From Acidobacteriota bacterium (GTDB lineage Bacteria; Acidobacteriota; Vicinamibacteria; Vicinamibacterales; UBA8438): DNA of 64,000 nt. The position numbers and the translations under genes are program-made. The notes beneath the pieces were generated by a model. It did not search any database, was not told where the DNA came from, and saw only the letters and a list, made by a program, of their open reading frames with translations. This document shows positions 51,830 through 61,319 of the stretch, piece by piece. Positions within the stretch are counted from its first letter, which is position 1; every line of letters begins with the position of its first letter. Location: assembly GCA_011523845.1 (NCBI GenBank), contig WTFV01000002.1, positions 1-64,000 on the forward strand. The letters run 5' to 3'.

Positions 51830-54451
51830 TCAACGCTGCTCCAGCGCCTCGACGGCGCGCCGCAGCTCGTTGACGTGCGCGGCCCGGATGTTGCCACCCG
51901 ACCGCACCGGCGACTCGGTGCCGAAGCCGGGAGGCGTTGCGCCTGCCGCATCGTACGCCTGGACGAGCGCGGCCCGCACCTGCGACACGTGCACCGCCGC
52001 GACCGACGTGACTCCCGCGGTGAGGGTCGGATCGGTCCACGGGAACCGGCCCAGTCCGTGCGCGACGCGCAGGCCGTCGACCCGCGCGCGCAGCTCCGTG
52101 AAGTGCACCGCCTTGACCGCGGTCACACGGGCGACGAGCGGATCGTCGGTGAACGTGAACGCGCCGGCGGCGCAGACGGAGACGCCCGCGGACCGCGCCA
52201 GTCGCGCGAACGGAGACTCGGGGGGAAAGTCCCGGGCGAGGCAGAGTCCAGTGTCGCGGTCGATGTGCAGCTCTCGCACGTTCATGCGAGCGAGTTCGGC
52301 GGGAATAGGGCCGGTCAACTGGTTGTTGTCGAGCCATAACGTATTCAGGGTGGTCAGCCTTCCGAGTTCGGCGGGAATAGGGCCGGTCAACTGGTTGTTG
52401 CCGAGATCCAAGAGGTGCGCTCTGGTCAGACTTCCCAACTCCGGTGGAATCGGTCCGGTCAATTGGTTGGCTCCGAGTTCCACGTACTCCAGCTTGGTCA
52501 GCTTTCCGAGCTCCGACGGAATCGGTCCGGTCAACTGGTTGTTGCCGAGTCCCAGGTACTCCAGTTTGGTCAGCCTTCCGAGTTCCCGTGGAATCCGTCC
52601 TGTCAATCGGTTGCCGGCCCAACCCCCCAACGAAAGGCCCTCCAGATTGATCAGTTTCCCGAGTTCGGACGGAATCGGTCCGGTCAATTGGTTGCCCTGG
52701 AGATTCAGCCCCCTCAGCCTGGTCAGGTTTCCGAGTGCTGCGGGAATCCCCCCGGTCAGCTCGTTGTATGAGAGGTCGAGGCCCCCCAGGTTGGTCAACC
52801 TCCCGAGGGTAGCGGGAATTATCCCGGTGAAGAAGTTGGCGCCCAGTTGAAGAATTTCCAGTTCCGTCAGGGTCCCGAGGTAATCGGGTAGCTCGCCGCT
52901 CAAACGTTCGCCGCCGAGATACACGTGGGTCGCACGATCCTGGGCGTTGAAGCGCAGCCAGTTCCGGTGAACTGTCGAAATCGGACGACCGAATGCCTTG
53001 ATCGTGGACAGGAACGTGAGCAGGGCCTGGCGGTCCGACGACGGGTTCCAGTTGGCCGCCACCACCCACCGCTTCGCGTTCAGGCTGCGCACGGCGTCGG
53101 CGGGGCCGTCCACGTCCTCCGCAGGCGAATCCGCGGGAACGCCCATCCGTTCCCCTTCGTAATACTCATAGGGGTTGGAGAAGTTCCGCAATGCCGGCGT
53201 CCTTTTGCCAACGCACGGATGAGGCGGTACTCCTTCTGGATTGGTCGCCGGCGCTTCATAAGCCATGATCGTGCGCCATGTGCAGTCTCTGCTCATGTAG
53301 CCATGGCTCCAGGGATACGGACCTTCGACGCTTCCTCTGCTCTTCCCTGTTGGATGGTACAAGTGTGTCCACCAGTCGTGATGGAGGTACATATTGTGCC
53401 CCAGCTCGTGCGCGAACGTGTAGTGGTCCGGTTCCTGGTTGTAGTTGACGACGCTGTAGTAGCCCCCAACATATGCCAGACCACCGAAACTGGGAATGTC
53501 GACGATCCAGCTCAGCAGGTCGGCACCGTAAGCGGTGCGCAGGCGTCCTTTCGTGGCCAGGTACTCCAATGCCGCGTCGCCGTTGCTGCACGCACTCCCG
53601 CTGCACGCCTGTTGCCCGCTCCACGCCAGCCGCAGCCGCAGCAGCGCGCCGGAGCGTTCATAGGCCTGGTGGGCATTGTCGATCATCTCGTCGATCAGAC
53701 CGTCGATGCCGGTGTCCCCCTTCAGTTCCCTGGCTCCCTCCACGGCGGCCGGCGTATAGGCGACGGCCACGTCGATGATCGCCTCGGCGCGGGGATCCAT
53801 GGTCCGGCCGATGGCATCGGGCAGTCCGGCATCAGGTCCGGACGGAGTCGGGTCCGGGCGGGCGTCCGGGGGCGCCGGGACGGCGCGGTCCCCGAAGCGC
53901 GGCAGGGCGGACGTGTCGATCTGGCTGATGACGTGCACGCCGTCGACGGTGCGGATGCGGAAGGTCTCGGTCGGCGTGCGGACAGCGCCTGTCACGGATC
54001 CGTCGTAGACAAACAGTCTCCACGTCCCCCGATCGATGCCATCGAGGCGCCCCGACACCACGTACCCGGACCGGGACGCGGTGGCGGCTGAGCGCTCGAC
54101 GACAGCCGGCAGCACAACGTCGTCGAACAGGTTCAGGGTGATGTCGACGGCCTCGACGTTCCCCGCCGGCGCATCGGCCCACGCGCCGGCGGCGCGCGCC
54201 TCGGCGAGCTGTCGGAAGTCGATGTCGACCGCGCGGCTGCGCAGGGTCGTGATGCCGGGCACCCTGATGGGGCCCGCTCCGGGGAAAGCGTCACCCCGCA
54301 GCGCGGGATCGGCGTCGGAGAACAGACCGCCGGCGCCGCGCGGCTGGCTCTGAACCGGCGCCGGCGTGCCAGCGAGCAGCATGAGCGCGAGTGCGACCAG
54401 ACATGGGAAGCATGCAGGAGGTACGGCCGCGGGAGACGAAGAGCGGATCAT
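51830..54451 (-). CDS. Secreted metzincin-like metalloprotease with plant-type LRRs
   Basis: 873 residues. Signal peptide (LVALALMLLAGTPAPVQSQ), a propeptide-like region, then a zinc protease domain with HELGHNMYLHHD (about residue 345): the HExxHxxxxxH(D) pattern of reprolysin-type metzincins, with Tyr in the usual Gly position and a downstream Met in TIMAYEAP as Met-turn candidate. Residues about 507-735 are eight or nine 24-residue leucine-rich repeats of plant type (NQLTGPIPSELGKLTKLEYV). The tail (about 775-873) has three degenerate modules (VKAVHFTELRARV, VAAVHVSQVRAAL, IRAAHVNELRRAV). A host- or matrix-directed secreted protease is inferred. Confidence 0.85.
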   Translation of the reverse strand: MIRSSSPAAVPPACFPCLVALALMLLAGTPAPVQSQPRGAGGLFSDADPALRGDAFPGAGPIRVPGITTLRSRAVDIDFRQLAEARAAGAWADAPAGNVEAVDITLNLFDDVVLPAVVERSAATASRSGYVVSGRLDGIDRGTWRLFVYDGSVTGAVRTPTETFRIRTVDGVHVISQIDTSALPRFGDRAVPAPPDARPDPTPSGPDAGLPDAIGRTMDPRAEAIIDVAVAYTPAAVEGARELKGDTGIDGLIDEMIDNAHQAYERSGALLRLRLAWSGQQACSGSACSNGDAALEYLATKGRLRTAYGADLLSWIVDIPSFGGLAYVGGYYSVVNYNQEPDHYTFAHELGHNMYLHHDWWTHLYHPTGKSRGSVEGPYPWSHGYMSRDCTWRTIMAYEAPATNPEGVPPHPCVGKRTPALRNFSNPYEYYEGERMGVPADSPAEDVDGPADAVRSLNAKRWVVAANWNPSSDRQALLTFLSTIKAFGRPISTVHRNWLRFNAQDRATHVYLGGERLSGELPDYLGTLTELEILQLGANFFTGIIPATLGRLTNLGGLDLSYNELTGGIPAALGNLTRLRGLNLQGNQLTGPIPSELGKLINLEGLSLGGWAGNRLTGRIPRELGRLTKLEYLGLGNNQLTGPIPSELGKLTKLEYVELGANQLTGPIPPELGSLTRAHLLDLGNNQLTGPIPAELGRLTTLNTLWLDNNQLTGPIPAELARMNVRELHIDRDTGLCLARDFPPESPFARLARSAGVSVCAAGAFTFTDDPLVARVTAVKAVHFTELRARVDGLRVAHGLGRFPWTDPTLTAGVTSVAAVHVSQVRAALVQAYDAAGATPPGFGTESPVRSGGNIRAAHVNELRRAVEALEQR

Positions 54452-54604
54452 GTGTAACTCCTTGGTGTCCTGCCTCTCAAGTTCGATGCAGAATTCCTCG
54501 CCGCTCAGGACCGCGGAGACGCCAGGGATTCCTCACCACGGGCGGACCGAATTGTGCTTGTGTCTCCCGGACGGCACAATAGCTCGTCGGACGGTTCCGC
54601 CGTT

Positions 54605-56014
54605 CTACAGATCCGTCGGGATGATCAGCATCGCGATCACGCTGATCAGGATGCACACCACCGCCGCGATCCCGGTGTACCCGAGGACGTCCCCGAACTT
54701 CAGGCGGGTGACGGTCAGGATGGGTATCGCCCAGAACGGCTGGATGAAGTTGGTCGTCGCGTCGCCGTAGGCATAGGCGAGCACCGTGGTGGTGGCGGAT
54801 ACGCCGAGCTCGCGCGCGGCCGGCAGCAGGTAGGGCGCCTCGATCAGCCACTTGGATCCGCCCGAGGGCACGAAGAGGTTCACGAAGCCGGAATAGAAGT
54901 AGACCACCAGCGGGTAGGTCTCCTGGGTGGCGAACGTGACGAACAGCTCGCCGAGCCAGGCGCCGAGGCCGGTGTTGTTGATGACGCCGAAGATGCCCGC
55001 GTAGAACGGGAACTGCAGGATGACCCCGGATGCGGTCCGGGCGCCGTTGGCGAACGCGCGCACCAGGTTGGACGGCCGGCCCTGGAGCAGCAGCGCCGCC
55101 ACCAGGAAGACCGCGTTGTAGGCGTTGATGGTCCACGAGGCGCCGAAGCCGCGGGTGACGATGGAGTAGCCGAGGGGGTAGCCGATCAGGATCGCGGCCA
55201 GGATCACCCAGCCGGGAAACGCCTCCATGCGGCCGGCCGGCGACTCCGGGGGTTGGTCCTCGGGGAGCGTCGGCATCATGCGGTCGATCTGGTCCGACGT
55301 CAGCGTCTGCACGTTCTGCCGCGGGTGGAGCAGCATCACCGTCGCCAGGGCCACGGCCCCCAGGATGGCGATGAAGATCAGGTTGAACGGAATGAACAGC
55401 GTCTCGGTGACCGGCAGCAGGCGGTCGATGACCGGCTCGCCGCTCGCCGGCTCGAGCAGCGGATTGCCGGGGGTGGCGAGAATCAGCGGCGCCGATCCCG
55501 ACAGGCCGCCGTGCCAGATGGTGCAGATCCCGAGATAGGCGGCGGCGATCACCACCCGGATGTCGGCCTTCGGATTGCGCCGCGCGATGAACGGCACGAA
55601 GAGCGCCGACGCCACGACGCTGAGGGCCCAGTTGAGATAGCCGGTGACCAGCGCGTAGGCGCCGATGAGGGCGATGGCCTGGATCGGCCGGTCGGGGTCG
55701 GGCCGGCTGGCCAGCCAGTCGAGGAACCGGTAGACGGGCCGGGACGAGACGCAGGCGTGCGCCGCGATCATGGCGATGGAGAACTGCATCCCCAGCTCGA
55801 GCAGCGCCCACATGCCGTCGCCCCAGGCGAGGACCGACTCGTTGAGGCTCGCCCCGGCGCCGAACATGGCCAGGAATATCGCCGCCACGGTCAGGAGCAT
55901 GCAGACGACCCACGAGTCGGGGATCCAGCGCTGGGTGAACCGGCAGAGGCGGTCCCCGAGATCGCCGACGACGGCGACGACGCCGCTGGTGCTGCTGTTC
56001 GATGGCTCAGGCAT
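54605..56014 (-). CDS. AtoE-family short-chain fatty acid transporter
   Basis: 469-residue inner-membrane protein with about 10-12 helices. AtoE relatives take up acetoacetate, butyrate and similar acids. Family-typical parts are LCRFTQRWIPDSWVVCMLLT, LGICTIWHGGLSGSAPL, FPFYAGIFGVINNTGLG, FVPSGGSKWLIEAPYLLPA and YAYGDATTNFIQPFWAIPIL. It directly follows the MFS gene (18 bases), forming a two-transporter operon on the minus strand. An upstream stretch at about 54530 carries CACCACGGGC, which resembles one MITE end. Confidence 0.88.
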   Translation of the reverse strand: MPEPSNSSTSGVVAVVGDLGDRLCRFTQRWIPDSWVVCMLLTVAAIFLAMFGAGASLNESVLAWGDGMWALLELGMQFSIAMIAAHACVSSRPVYRFLDWLASRPDPDRPIQAIALIGAYALVTGYLNWALSVVASALFVPFIARRNPKADIRVVIAAAYLGICTIWHGGLSGSAPLILATPGNPLLEPASGEPVIDRLLPVTETLFIPFNLIFIAILGAVALATVMLLHPRQNVQTLTSDQIDRMMPTLPEDQPPESPAGRMEAFPGWVILAAILIGYPLGYSIVTRGFGASWTINAYNAVFLVAALLLQGRPSNLVRAFANGARTASGVILQFPFYAGIFGVINNTGLGAWLGELFVTFATQETYPLVVYFYSGFVNLFVPSGGSKWLIEAPYLLPAARELGVSATTTVLAYAYGDATTNFIQPFWAIPILTVTRLKFGDVLGYTGIAAVVCILISVIAMLIIPTDL

Positions 56015-56032
56015 GGTCCCGTCCGAATCCGA

Positions 56033-57292
56033 TCAGGAGGCCTGCGCCGGCGCCTGCGGCTGCTTCGCCAGCATCAGTGCCCCGAGCGCGACCACCGACA
56101 GCCCGGCGGCGAGGTAGAAGGCCAGCTCGTAGCTCTCGGTGGCGTCGAAGACGCGGCCCGCGATCACCGGTCCCACGATGCCCGCGACGCCCCACGCCGA
56201 GAAGAGCAGGCCGTAGTTCACGCCCATGTGCCGCGTTCCGTAGAAGTCGGCGCAGGTCGAGGCGAAGACCGACAGCAGCGTTCCGTAGCCGTAGTAGATC
56301 ACGATGAGCAGCAGGTAGAAGAGCACCACCTGCTCGGCGAAGAGATAGAACAGGGGCAGCGCCACCGCCGAGAGCAGCACCATCAGGCGCAGCGTGTTCA
56401 GCCGGCCGAACGTGTCGGACATCCAGCCGGACAGTACGCGCCCGCCCGTGTTGCCAATCGCGCCGATGGTCAGTCCGAGGCCCGCCGCGGCGCCCAGGCC
56501 CGCCGCTTCGCCCACCGGGACGAGCTGGCTGATCACCATCAGGCCGGCCGCGGCTCCCAGGCAGTAGGCGATCCAGAGCAGGTAGAAGGTCGGGGTGCGC
56601 ACCATCTCCCCCGTGGCGAAATCGCGCGCCGTCGCCGGGGCGGCCGCCTTCGGCGCGCCGCCGGAGGCCGGGGCGGGCGCCGCGGCCGGAGGACGGTAGC
56701 CCTCCGGCGGGTTCTTCAGCAGGTAGGCCGCCGCCAGCGTCATCACCAGGAAGACGAGCGCGGAGATCTGCATCGTTCCCTGCCAGCCGTAGCTGGGGAT
56801 CAGCCACTCCCGCGCCAGCGGGCCGTAGATGCCGGATCCGGCTCCGTAGCCGCCCACCACCAGGCCGACCGCCAGGCCGCGGCGGTCGGGGAACCACTTC
56901 GAGCAGACCGGGATCGGGATGGCGTAGCCGAAGCCGTTGCCGGCGCCGGCGATGGCGCCGAAGGTGACGTAGAGCCAGATGAGCGACTCGGTCTGGCTCG
57001 CCAGGAAGAAGCCGAGGGCGTACAGGATGCCCCCGAACGCCGCGACCCGCTGCGGTCCGTAGCGGTCCTGGAGGAAGCCGGCGACGACGAACCACGAGCC
57101 GACCGAGAGGATGGCGATGGTGAAGACCACCGAGACCTGGGTCCGGGTCCAGCCGAAGTCGGCGTCGAACGGGGCGACGAAGACGCTCCACGCGTAGATG
57201 ACGCCGAGCGCCAGGTTCATCAGAACGCCGCCGATGAGCGGGAGCCAGCGGTTGGGCGAGGAATCGGCAGAGGCTGCGGTCGCGTCAGTCAT
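56033..57292 (-). CDS. MFS transporter, oxalate/formate antiporter (OFA) family
   Basis: 419-residue, 12-helix transporter. OFA features are ALGVIYAWSVFVAPFDADFG, GAGNGFGYAIPIPVCSKWFP and SGWMSDTFGRLN, the MFS loop motif. A central cytoplasmic loop (about 200-230) is Ala/Pro-rich. Members exchange oxalate, formate or other monocarboxylates; with the adjacent AtoE-type gene, carboxylate uptake is a reasonable guess. GAGGAG precedes ATG 57292, which excludes the longer open frame upstream. Confidence 0.85.
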   Translation of the reverse strand: MTDATAASADSSPNRWLPLIGGVLMNLALGVIYAWSVFVAPFDADFGWTRTQVSVVFTIAILSVGSWFVVAGFLQDRYGPQRVAAFGGILYALGFFLASQTESLIWLYVTFGAIAGAGNGFGYAIPIPVCSKWFPDRRGLAVGLVVGGYGAGSGIYGPLAREWLIPSYGWQGTMQISALVFLVMTLAAAYLLKNPPEGYRPPAAAPAPASGGAPKAAAPATARDFATGEMVRTPTFYLLWIAYCLGAAAGLMVISQLVPVGEAAGLGAAAGLGLTIGAIGNTGGRVLSGWMSDTFGRLNTLRLMVLLSAVALPLFYLFAEQVVLFYLLLIVIYYGYGTLLSVFASTCADFYGTRHMGVNYGLLFSAWGVAGIVGPVIAGRVFDATESYELAFYLAAGLSVVALGALMLAKQPQAPAQAS

Positions 57293-57480
57293 TCGGGCGC
57301 TCCTCTCGTGTCGACGCCCGGCGGCGTCGCGGTCTGGTTCCCGCCGATGCGAACGGCCAGGGCCGGCGCCCGTCCGCGGCGGGCCGGGGCGCAGGCCGGC
57401 CACACATTCTACCCGCGGAGCCGCGGGCGACGGTTGTCGGGCTAGAATTGCGTCCGCGCCACGAGCGGACAGGAGAGAAG

Positions 57481-57873
57481 ATGACGAGACGCACGTTGAT
57501 GACAGCCGTTTTGGGATTCACCGCCCTTGCCGCCGTCGGTTTCTCCGGCCCCGGCGTCCACGCGCAGTCCGACGTCAGCGGCGTCTGGCAGCTCGATCTA
57601 GACACCCAGACCGGCGAGCAGACCTGGACCGTGATCTTCCAGCAGAACGGGTCGACGCTCGGTGGCGAGATCGACATGAACGATGGTGAGGGCACCCTGC
57701 CCGTCGAAGGCTCCGTCGAGGGCAACACGATCGCATTCGTGTTCATCGTGCCGGATCTCGACGGCGACATGCCGATCAACCTCTCCGGCGAGGTCGACGG
57801 CGCCACCATCACGGGTGACGAGGGACACTTCGTCTGGTACGGATCCGGCACCTGGACCGGCAAGAAGCAGTAG
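57481..57873 (+). CDS. Small exported beta-rich protein, unknown function
   Basis: 130 residues. Signal peptide (LGFTALAAVGFSGPGVHAQ), then DVSGVWQLDLDTQTGEQTWT and QNGSTLGGEIDMNDGEGTLP, alternating strands that suggest a small lipocalin-like or jelly-roll barrel. Acidic and rich in Gly/Asp. AGGAGAGAAG precedes ATG 57481. I know no named function. It is convergent with the M20 peptidase gene. Confidence 0.7.
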   Translation: MTRRTLMTAVLGFTALAAVGFSGPGVHAQSDVSGVWQLDLDTQTGEQTWTVIFQQNGSTLGGEIDMNDGEGTLPVEGSVEGNTIAFVFIVPDLDGDMPINLSGEVDGATITGDEGHFVWYGSGTWTGKKQ

Positions 57874-57937
57874 TCCCGCCGGCTCGGAGGTGGCGGAGGA
57901 GGCGGCCGCCGCGACGTCGCCCCGCCTCGGGCGTTCG

Positions 57938-59434
57938 CTACCCGGCGGCAAGCTCGACCAGCATGGCCGCCTGCATCATCAGGTTCAGCCGGAGCTGCTC
58001 CACCGTCACGAACTCGTGGTCGCTGTGGCCGGTGTAGGCGGCGCCGGGCATCGAAGGCCCGAAGTTGACCCCGTTCGGCAACAGGCGCGCCTGCGTGCCG
58101 CCACCCACTGCGATGGGGCCCGCGTCGTGCTGGCCGGTGTAGTGGCGGTAGATGTCGACCAGCACCGGCACATGGGGCGCCGACTCCACGTAGTACGGGT
58201 CGCCCATCTCGATCCTGCATCCCGGCGGCGCGGTCCCGCGGCGCATGGCCCACGTCTCGATCGCGGCGCGCGCCGCCGTCTCGACCTGCTCCCGGCTCCG
58301 ACCGACCGGGCAGCGGATGTTGAGGCACGCCTCCAGGCCGCCGTCCTCGAGTGGGTACAGCCGGGTGAGCACCAGGGTGAGCGGTCCCATGAACGAGTGC
58401 GTGCACGCGAGGTCGCCGAAGCGCTCGGCGCAATCCCCCGTTCCGACGAGATCGTTCACGAGCCGCACCATGCGACTCGCGGGCGTAGCGGGCCAGTCGC
58501 GGCGGGCGAGGAGCGCGACGAGGTGGGTGATCGCGTTGCGGCCCTCCCATGGCGTGGACGAGTGTGCCGCGACGCCGTGCGCCCGTACCGTCAACCGGTC
58601 ACCGTCGGGCTCCAGGTCGAACTGCACGCCGCGTGATGGATCGATGCCGGCGCGCATGTCCGCCGCCAGGCCGGGTTCCGCATCCGCGACCACCGCGACC
58701 GCCTCCGAGGGTACGCGCGTACGAGCCTCGCCGCCGCCCAGCGACAGGAGACACGCGCGGCGCTCCTCCGGACGTGCTCTGGCGGGCGGGCCCGGTGGGA
58801 CGGTCAGGAAGATGCCGCCGGTTCCCTTCTCCGCGGTCACGACCGGGTACTTGGCGTCGAGCGCCACGTTGAGCGCGGGCGGGTCCCATTGCTGCAGGAA
58901 TTCCCGGAACGGCTTCCAGTCCGATTCCTCGGTCATCGACACGATGAGCTCGATCCGGCGCCGCAGCGGCACGCCGAGTTCGCGAACGGTGCGCATGGCG
59001 TGGAGCGCCGTCGCGATCGACGCCTTGTCGTCCTCGACGCCCCGGCCGATGAGCCGTCCCGGCTCGCTGGCCGCATCCAGTGTGAACGGGTCGCCGCGCC
59101 ACCGCTCGCGGTCCGCGGGCTGCACGTCCCCGTGCGTCAGGACCCCCAGGCGGTTTGCCCCCCGGCCCAGGCCGATCACGACCGCAGCGCCGTGGTCCTC
59201 GAAGTCGAGACGCCATTCGCCGCACAGGCCCGCCAGGTACTCCTTCAGACGCCGGAAGGACGGCAGTTGCACGTTGGGTGTCGGAGGCGCGGCGACGGTA
59301 GGAAAGCCCACGAGCGCCGCCAGCGTGGAGGTGGCGCCGGCGAGCCGTGTCGCGGCGTGTTCGGCGGCCTTGCGCGCGAGTGGAGATGGTCTGATGCTCT
59401 CCGACCCGGTCTCTTCGGGGGCGATGGCGGACAT
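57938..59434 (-). CDS. M20-family dipeptidase-like metallopeptidase
   Basis: 498-residue cytoplasmic enzyme of the PepV/Sapep type. The first metal-ligand block is GVLTHGDVQPADRERWRGDPF, with Asp after His; the second is IGRGVEDDKASIATALHAM; the catalytic Glu pair is SMTEESDWKPF; a late His is TGHSDHEFV. The lid domain insertion (about 200-320) includes AHSSTPWEGRNAITHLVALL, where a His helps bind substrate. It should release amino acids from dipeptides. It is followed on the same strand by nothing within the operon. Confidence 0.88.
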   Translation of the reverse strand: MSAIAPEETGSESIRPSPLARKAAEHAATRLAGATSTLAALVGFPTVAAPPTPNVQLPSFRRLKEYLAGLCGEWRLDFEDHGAAVVIGLGRGANRLGVLTHGDVQPADRERWRGDPFTLDAASEPGRLIGRGVEDDKASIATALHAMRTVRELGVPLRRRIELIVSMTEESDWKPFREFLQQWDPPALNVALDAKYPVVTAEKGTGGIFLTVPPGPPARARPEERRACLLSLGGGEARTRVPSEAVAVVADAEPGLAADMRAGIDPSRGVQFDLEPDGDRLTVRAHGVAAHSSTPWEGRNAITHLVALLARRDWPATPASRMVRLVNDLVGTGDCAERFGDLACTHSFMGPLTLVLTRLYPLEDGGLEACLNIRCPVGRSREQVETAARAAIETWAMRRGTAPPGCRIEMGDPYYVESAPHVPVLVDIYRHYTGQHDAGPIAVGGGTQARLLPNGVNFGPSMPGAAYTGHSDHEFVTVEQLRLNLMMQAAMLVELAAG

Positions 59435-59459
59435 GACCGTCGGCGGGCGAGGAGTTCAG

Positions 59460-59738
59460 TCAATCCCGAAGCTGCGTCGCGTCCACCTTTTCCGCCAGCC
59501 AGACCTTGATGAGCGACTGGTAGGGGACGTCCCGCAGGTTGGCGGCCACCTTGATCCGTTCGAGCAGGTCGACCGGGAGTCTCAGGGAGATCGCCTTCGT
59601 CGACGGCTTCAGGTTGGGAAACCGGATCCGTGTTCCCTGGTTCCAGTCGACATGTGGACTGGAGTCGTGGGTCTCCCAGAACGTTCTTTCCTGGGTCTCG
59701 GTCCGGAACCGGGAGCGCCGGTCACTCGTGCTGGTCAT
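59460..59738 (-). CDS. brnA: BrnA/CopG-type antitoxin, orphan
   Basis: 92 residues. A CopG-like ribbon-helix-helix end (KAISLRLPVDLLERIKVAAN, then LRDVPYQSLIKVWLAEKVDA) follows a linker typical of BrnA-like antitoxins (RTFWETHDSSPHVDW). Its partner toxin gene should lie directly upstream; only a C-terminal scrap of a BrnT-like frame is there, so this antitoxin is orphaned. It could still autoregulate or neutralise related toxins. ATG 59738 overlaps the end of the remnant, as in intact brnTA. Confidence 0.75.
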   Translation of the reverse strand: MTSTSDRRSRFRTETQERTFWETHDSSPHVDWNQGTRIRFPNLKPSTKAISLRLPVDLLERIKVAANLRDVPYQSLIKVWLAEKVDATQLRD

Positions 59739-59826
59739 GTCGTGCTCGCTCCGTACGGTGCATGTCGCGGGCCGAGATCACCCGGATCCTGGTATTGTCC
59801 TCCCGCACTGCGAACCCAATCAGGAT
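59722..59826 (-). pseudogene. brnT: brnT toxin remnant (C-terminal ~30 codons)
   Basis: Read on the minus strand toward the stop at 59722-59724, the frame gives IGFAVREDNTRIRVISARDM, then HRTERARHDQHE. It matches the BrnT C-terminus, where IRIISAR is the conserved catalytic/structural strand. Upstream sequence runs into the divergent MATE gene start, so the first two thirds of the toxin are gone. Confidence 0.65.
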
Positions 59827-59828
59827 AC

Positions 59829-61178
59829 ATGCCCGAATCAGCCGACGGCGGCTCGTACCGCCGCATCTGGGCGCTCGCCTGGCCCACGCTGGTCTACAGC
59901 GTGCTGGAACTGAGCCTGGGGGTGGCTGACTTCCTGATGGTCCGCGGGCTGGGCAGCGAGGCGACGGCCGCCATCGGGCTCAACCGGCAGATCGCCTTTC
60001 TGCTCGAGTCGGCGGCGCTCGCGGTGGCCACCGGGGTGATCACGCTCGTCAGCCAGGGGGTCGGGGCGGAGAATCGCGAGCAGGTCGACGGCGCCGTGCG
60101 GCAGAGCTTCCGCCTCGTCCTGCTGCTCGGCGTTCCCACGACGCTGGTCGGCTACGCGGCGAGCCGGCCGCTTCTGGTTGCACTGCAGGCGAGCCCCGAG
60201 ACGCTCGCCCACGGCGTCCCGTACCTGCACATCTACTTTCTGGGCACGCTCTTCCTCTGGACGAGCCTCGTGGCGGCCGCCGTCTTCCGGGGGACCGGCG
60301 ACACGCTCACGCCGCTGAAGCTCGCCGCCGGGGTCAGCGTGCTCAACATCGGCCTCAACTACGTCTTCGTCTTCGGCGCCGGCGCGATTCCCGCGTACGG
60401 CGTGGCCGGGGCGGCCATCGGCACCGTGGCGGCCCGCGCCATCGGCTCCGCGGTCTACGTGGTCCTGCTGGTGCGCGGCACGCCGCACGCCCGCCTGCGG
60501 CCGCGGCCCTGGATGGACGTCGACTGGGAGCTGATGCGGCGCATCCTGCGCATCGGCTGGTCGCCGGCTCTGGCCGCCATCGCCCGCAACGGCGCCCGCG
60601 TCGTGTACCTGGCCCTGCTGGGAATCGTGCCGTTGGGCGCCTCGCTGCACGCCGCGGCAGGCGTCGGCCTGCAGGTGCGTCTGGTCAGCGTACTGCCGGC
60701 GCTGGCGTTCCAGGTGGCCGCCGCGACGCTCGTCGGTCAGGCGGTAGGGGCGCGCCGGTACGACCTGGCGCAGGCGATCGGCCAGCGCACCGTGCTGCTG
60801 CTCGCCCTGATCATGGCGGGCGTGGTGGCGGTGACGTTCCTGCTCGCCGAGCCGCTGGCGGCGCTGTTCATCGTCGACCCGGAGGTCGCCGCGCTCGGGG
60901 CCACGGTGCTGCGCTGGTTCGCGGTGGCGCAGTTCTTCAGCTCCCTCAGCATCGGCACGCAGGGAGCGCTGACCGGCGTGGGCGATACCAGGCCGATCTT
61001 CCGCTACACGATCGTGACGCAGTGGGTCGTGCTGCTGGCCATGACGCTGGCCCTGTCGGTGGGGCTCGGCTGGGTGCCCGAGGGCGCCCTCCTGGCCTGG
61101 GTGGCGGCGCCCGTGCTGCAGTTGGCGCTGATGCAGCGACTCTTCCGCAGTGGACGCTGGCGGACGCTGCGCGTCTGA
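59829..61178 (+). CDS. MATE-family efflux transporter
   Basis: 449 residues, 12 predicted helices in two bundles, with MATE features LAWPTLVYSVLELSLGVADF, GNxx-like SQGVGAENREQVDGAVRQ, FRGTGDTLTPLKLAAGV and GQAVGARRYDLAQAIGQR. Exports drugs or metabolites using Na+ or H+. It precedes pqqA by 223 bases; no terminator is obvious between, but pqqA has its own promoter candidate. ATG 59829 also lies where the toxin remnant ends, marking a rearrangement boundary. Confidence 0.88.
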   Translation: MPESADGGSYRRIWALAWPTLVYSVLELSLGVADFLMVRGLGSEATAAIGLNRQIAFLLESAALAVATGVITLVSQGVGAENREQVDGAVRQSFRLVLLLGVPTTLVGYAASRPLLVALQASPETLAHGVPYLHIYFLGTLFLWTSLVAAAVFRGTGDTLTPLKLAAGVSVLNIGLNYVFVFGAGAIPAYGVAGAAIGTVAARAIGSAVYVVLLVRGTPHARLRPRPWMDVDWELMRRILRIGWSPALAAIARNGARVVYLALLGIVPLGASLHAAAGVGLQVRLVSVLPALAFQVAAATLVGQAVGARRYDLAQAIGQRTVLLLALIMAGVVAVTFLLAEPLAALFIVDPEVAALGATVLRWFAVAQFFSSLSIGTQGALTGVGDTRPIFRYTIVTQWVVLLAMTLALSVGLGWVPEGALLAWVAAPVLQLALMQRLFRSGRWRTLRV

Positions 61179-61319
61179 CGGACCGGCGCGACGCCGCCGG
61201 GACGGGGCCTCAGTTGGGCGGGACGGGGGCTCGCCGCCGGGACGGGGGCCTCGCCGGGGGCGGCCGACCGGTCGTCGGACGGTCGTCGGACCGGGTTTGC
61301 AGATTTGTGAAATCGACGC

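Noticed and set aside
52280..52930. Regularly spaced DNA repeats resembling an array
   Set aside because: They are the 72-bp coding periods of the leucine-rich repeats of the metalloprotease on the minus strand.
54525..54545. A fourth MITE-like copy upstream of the AtoE gene's 3' end
   Set aside because: Only one end-like stretch (CACCACGGGC) is present; no internal block or second end follows.
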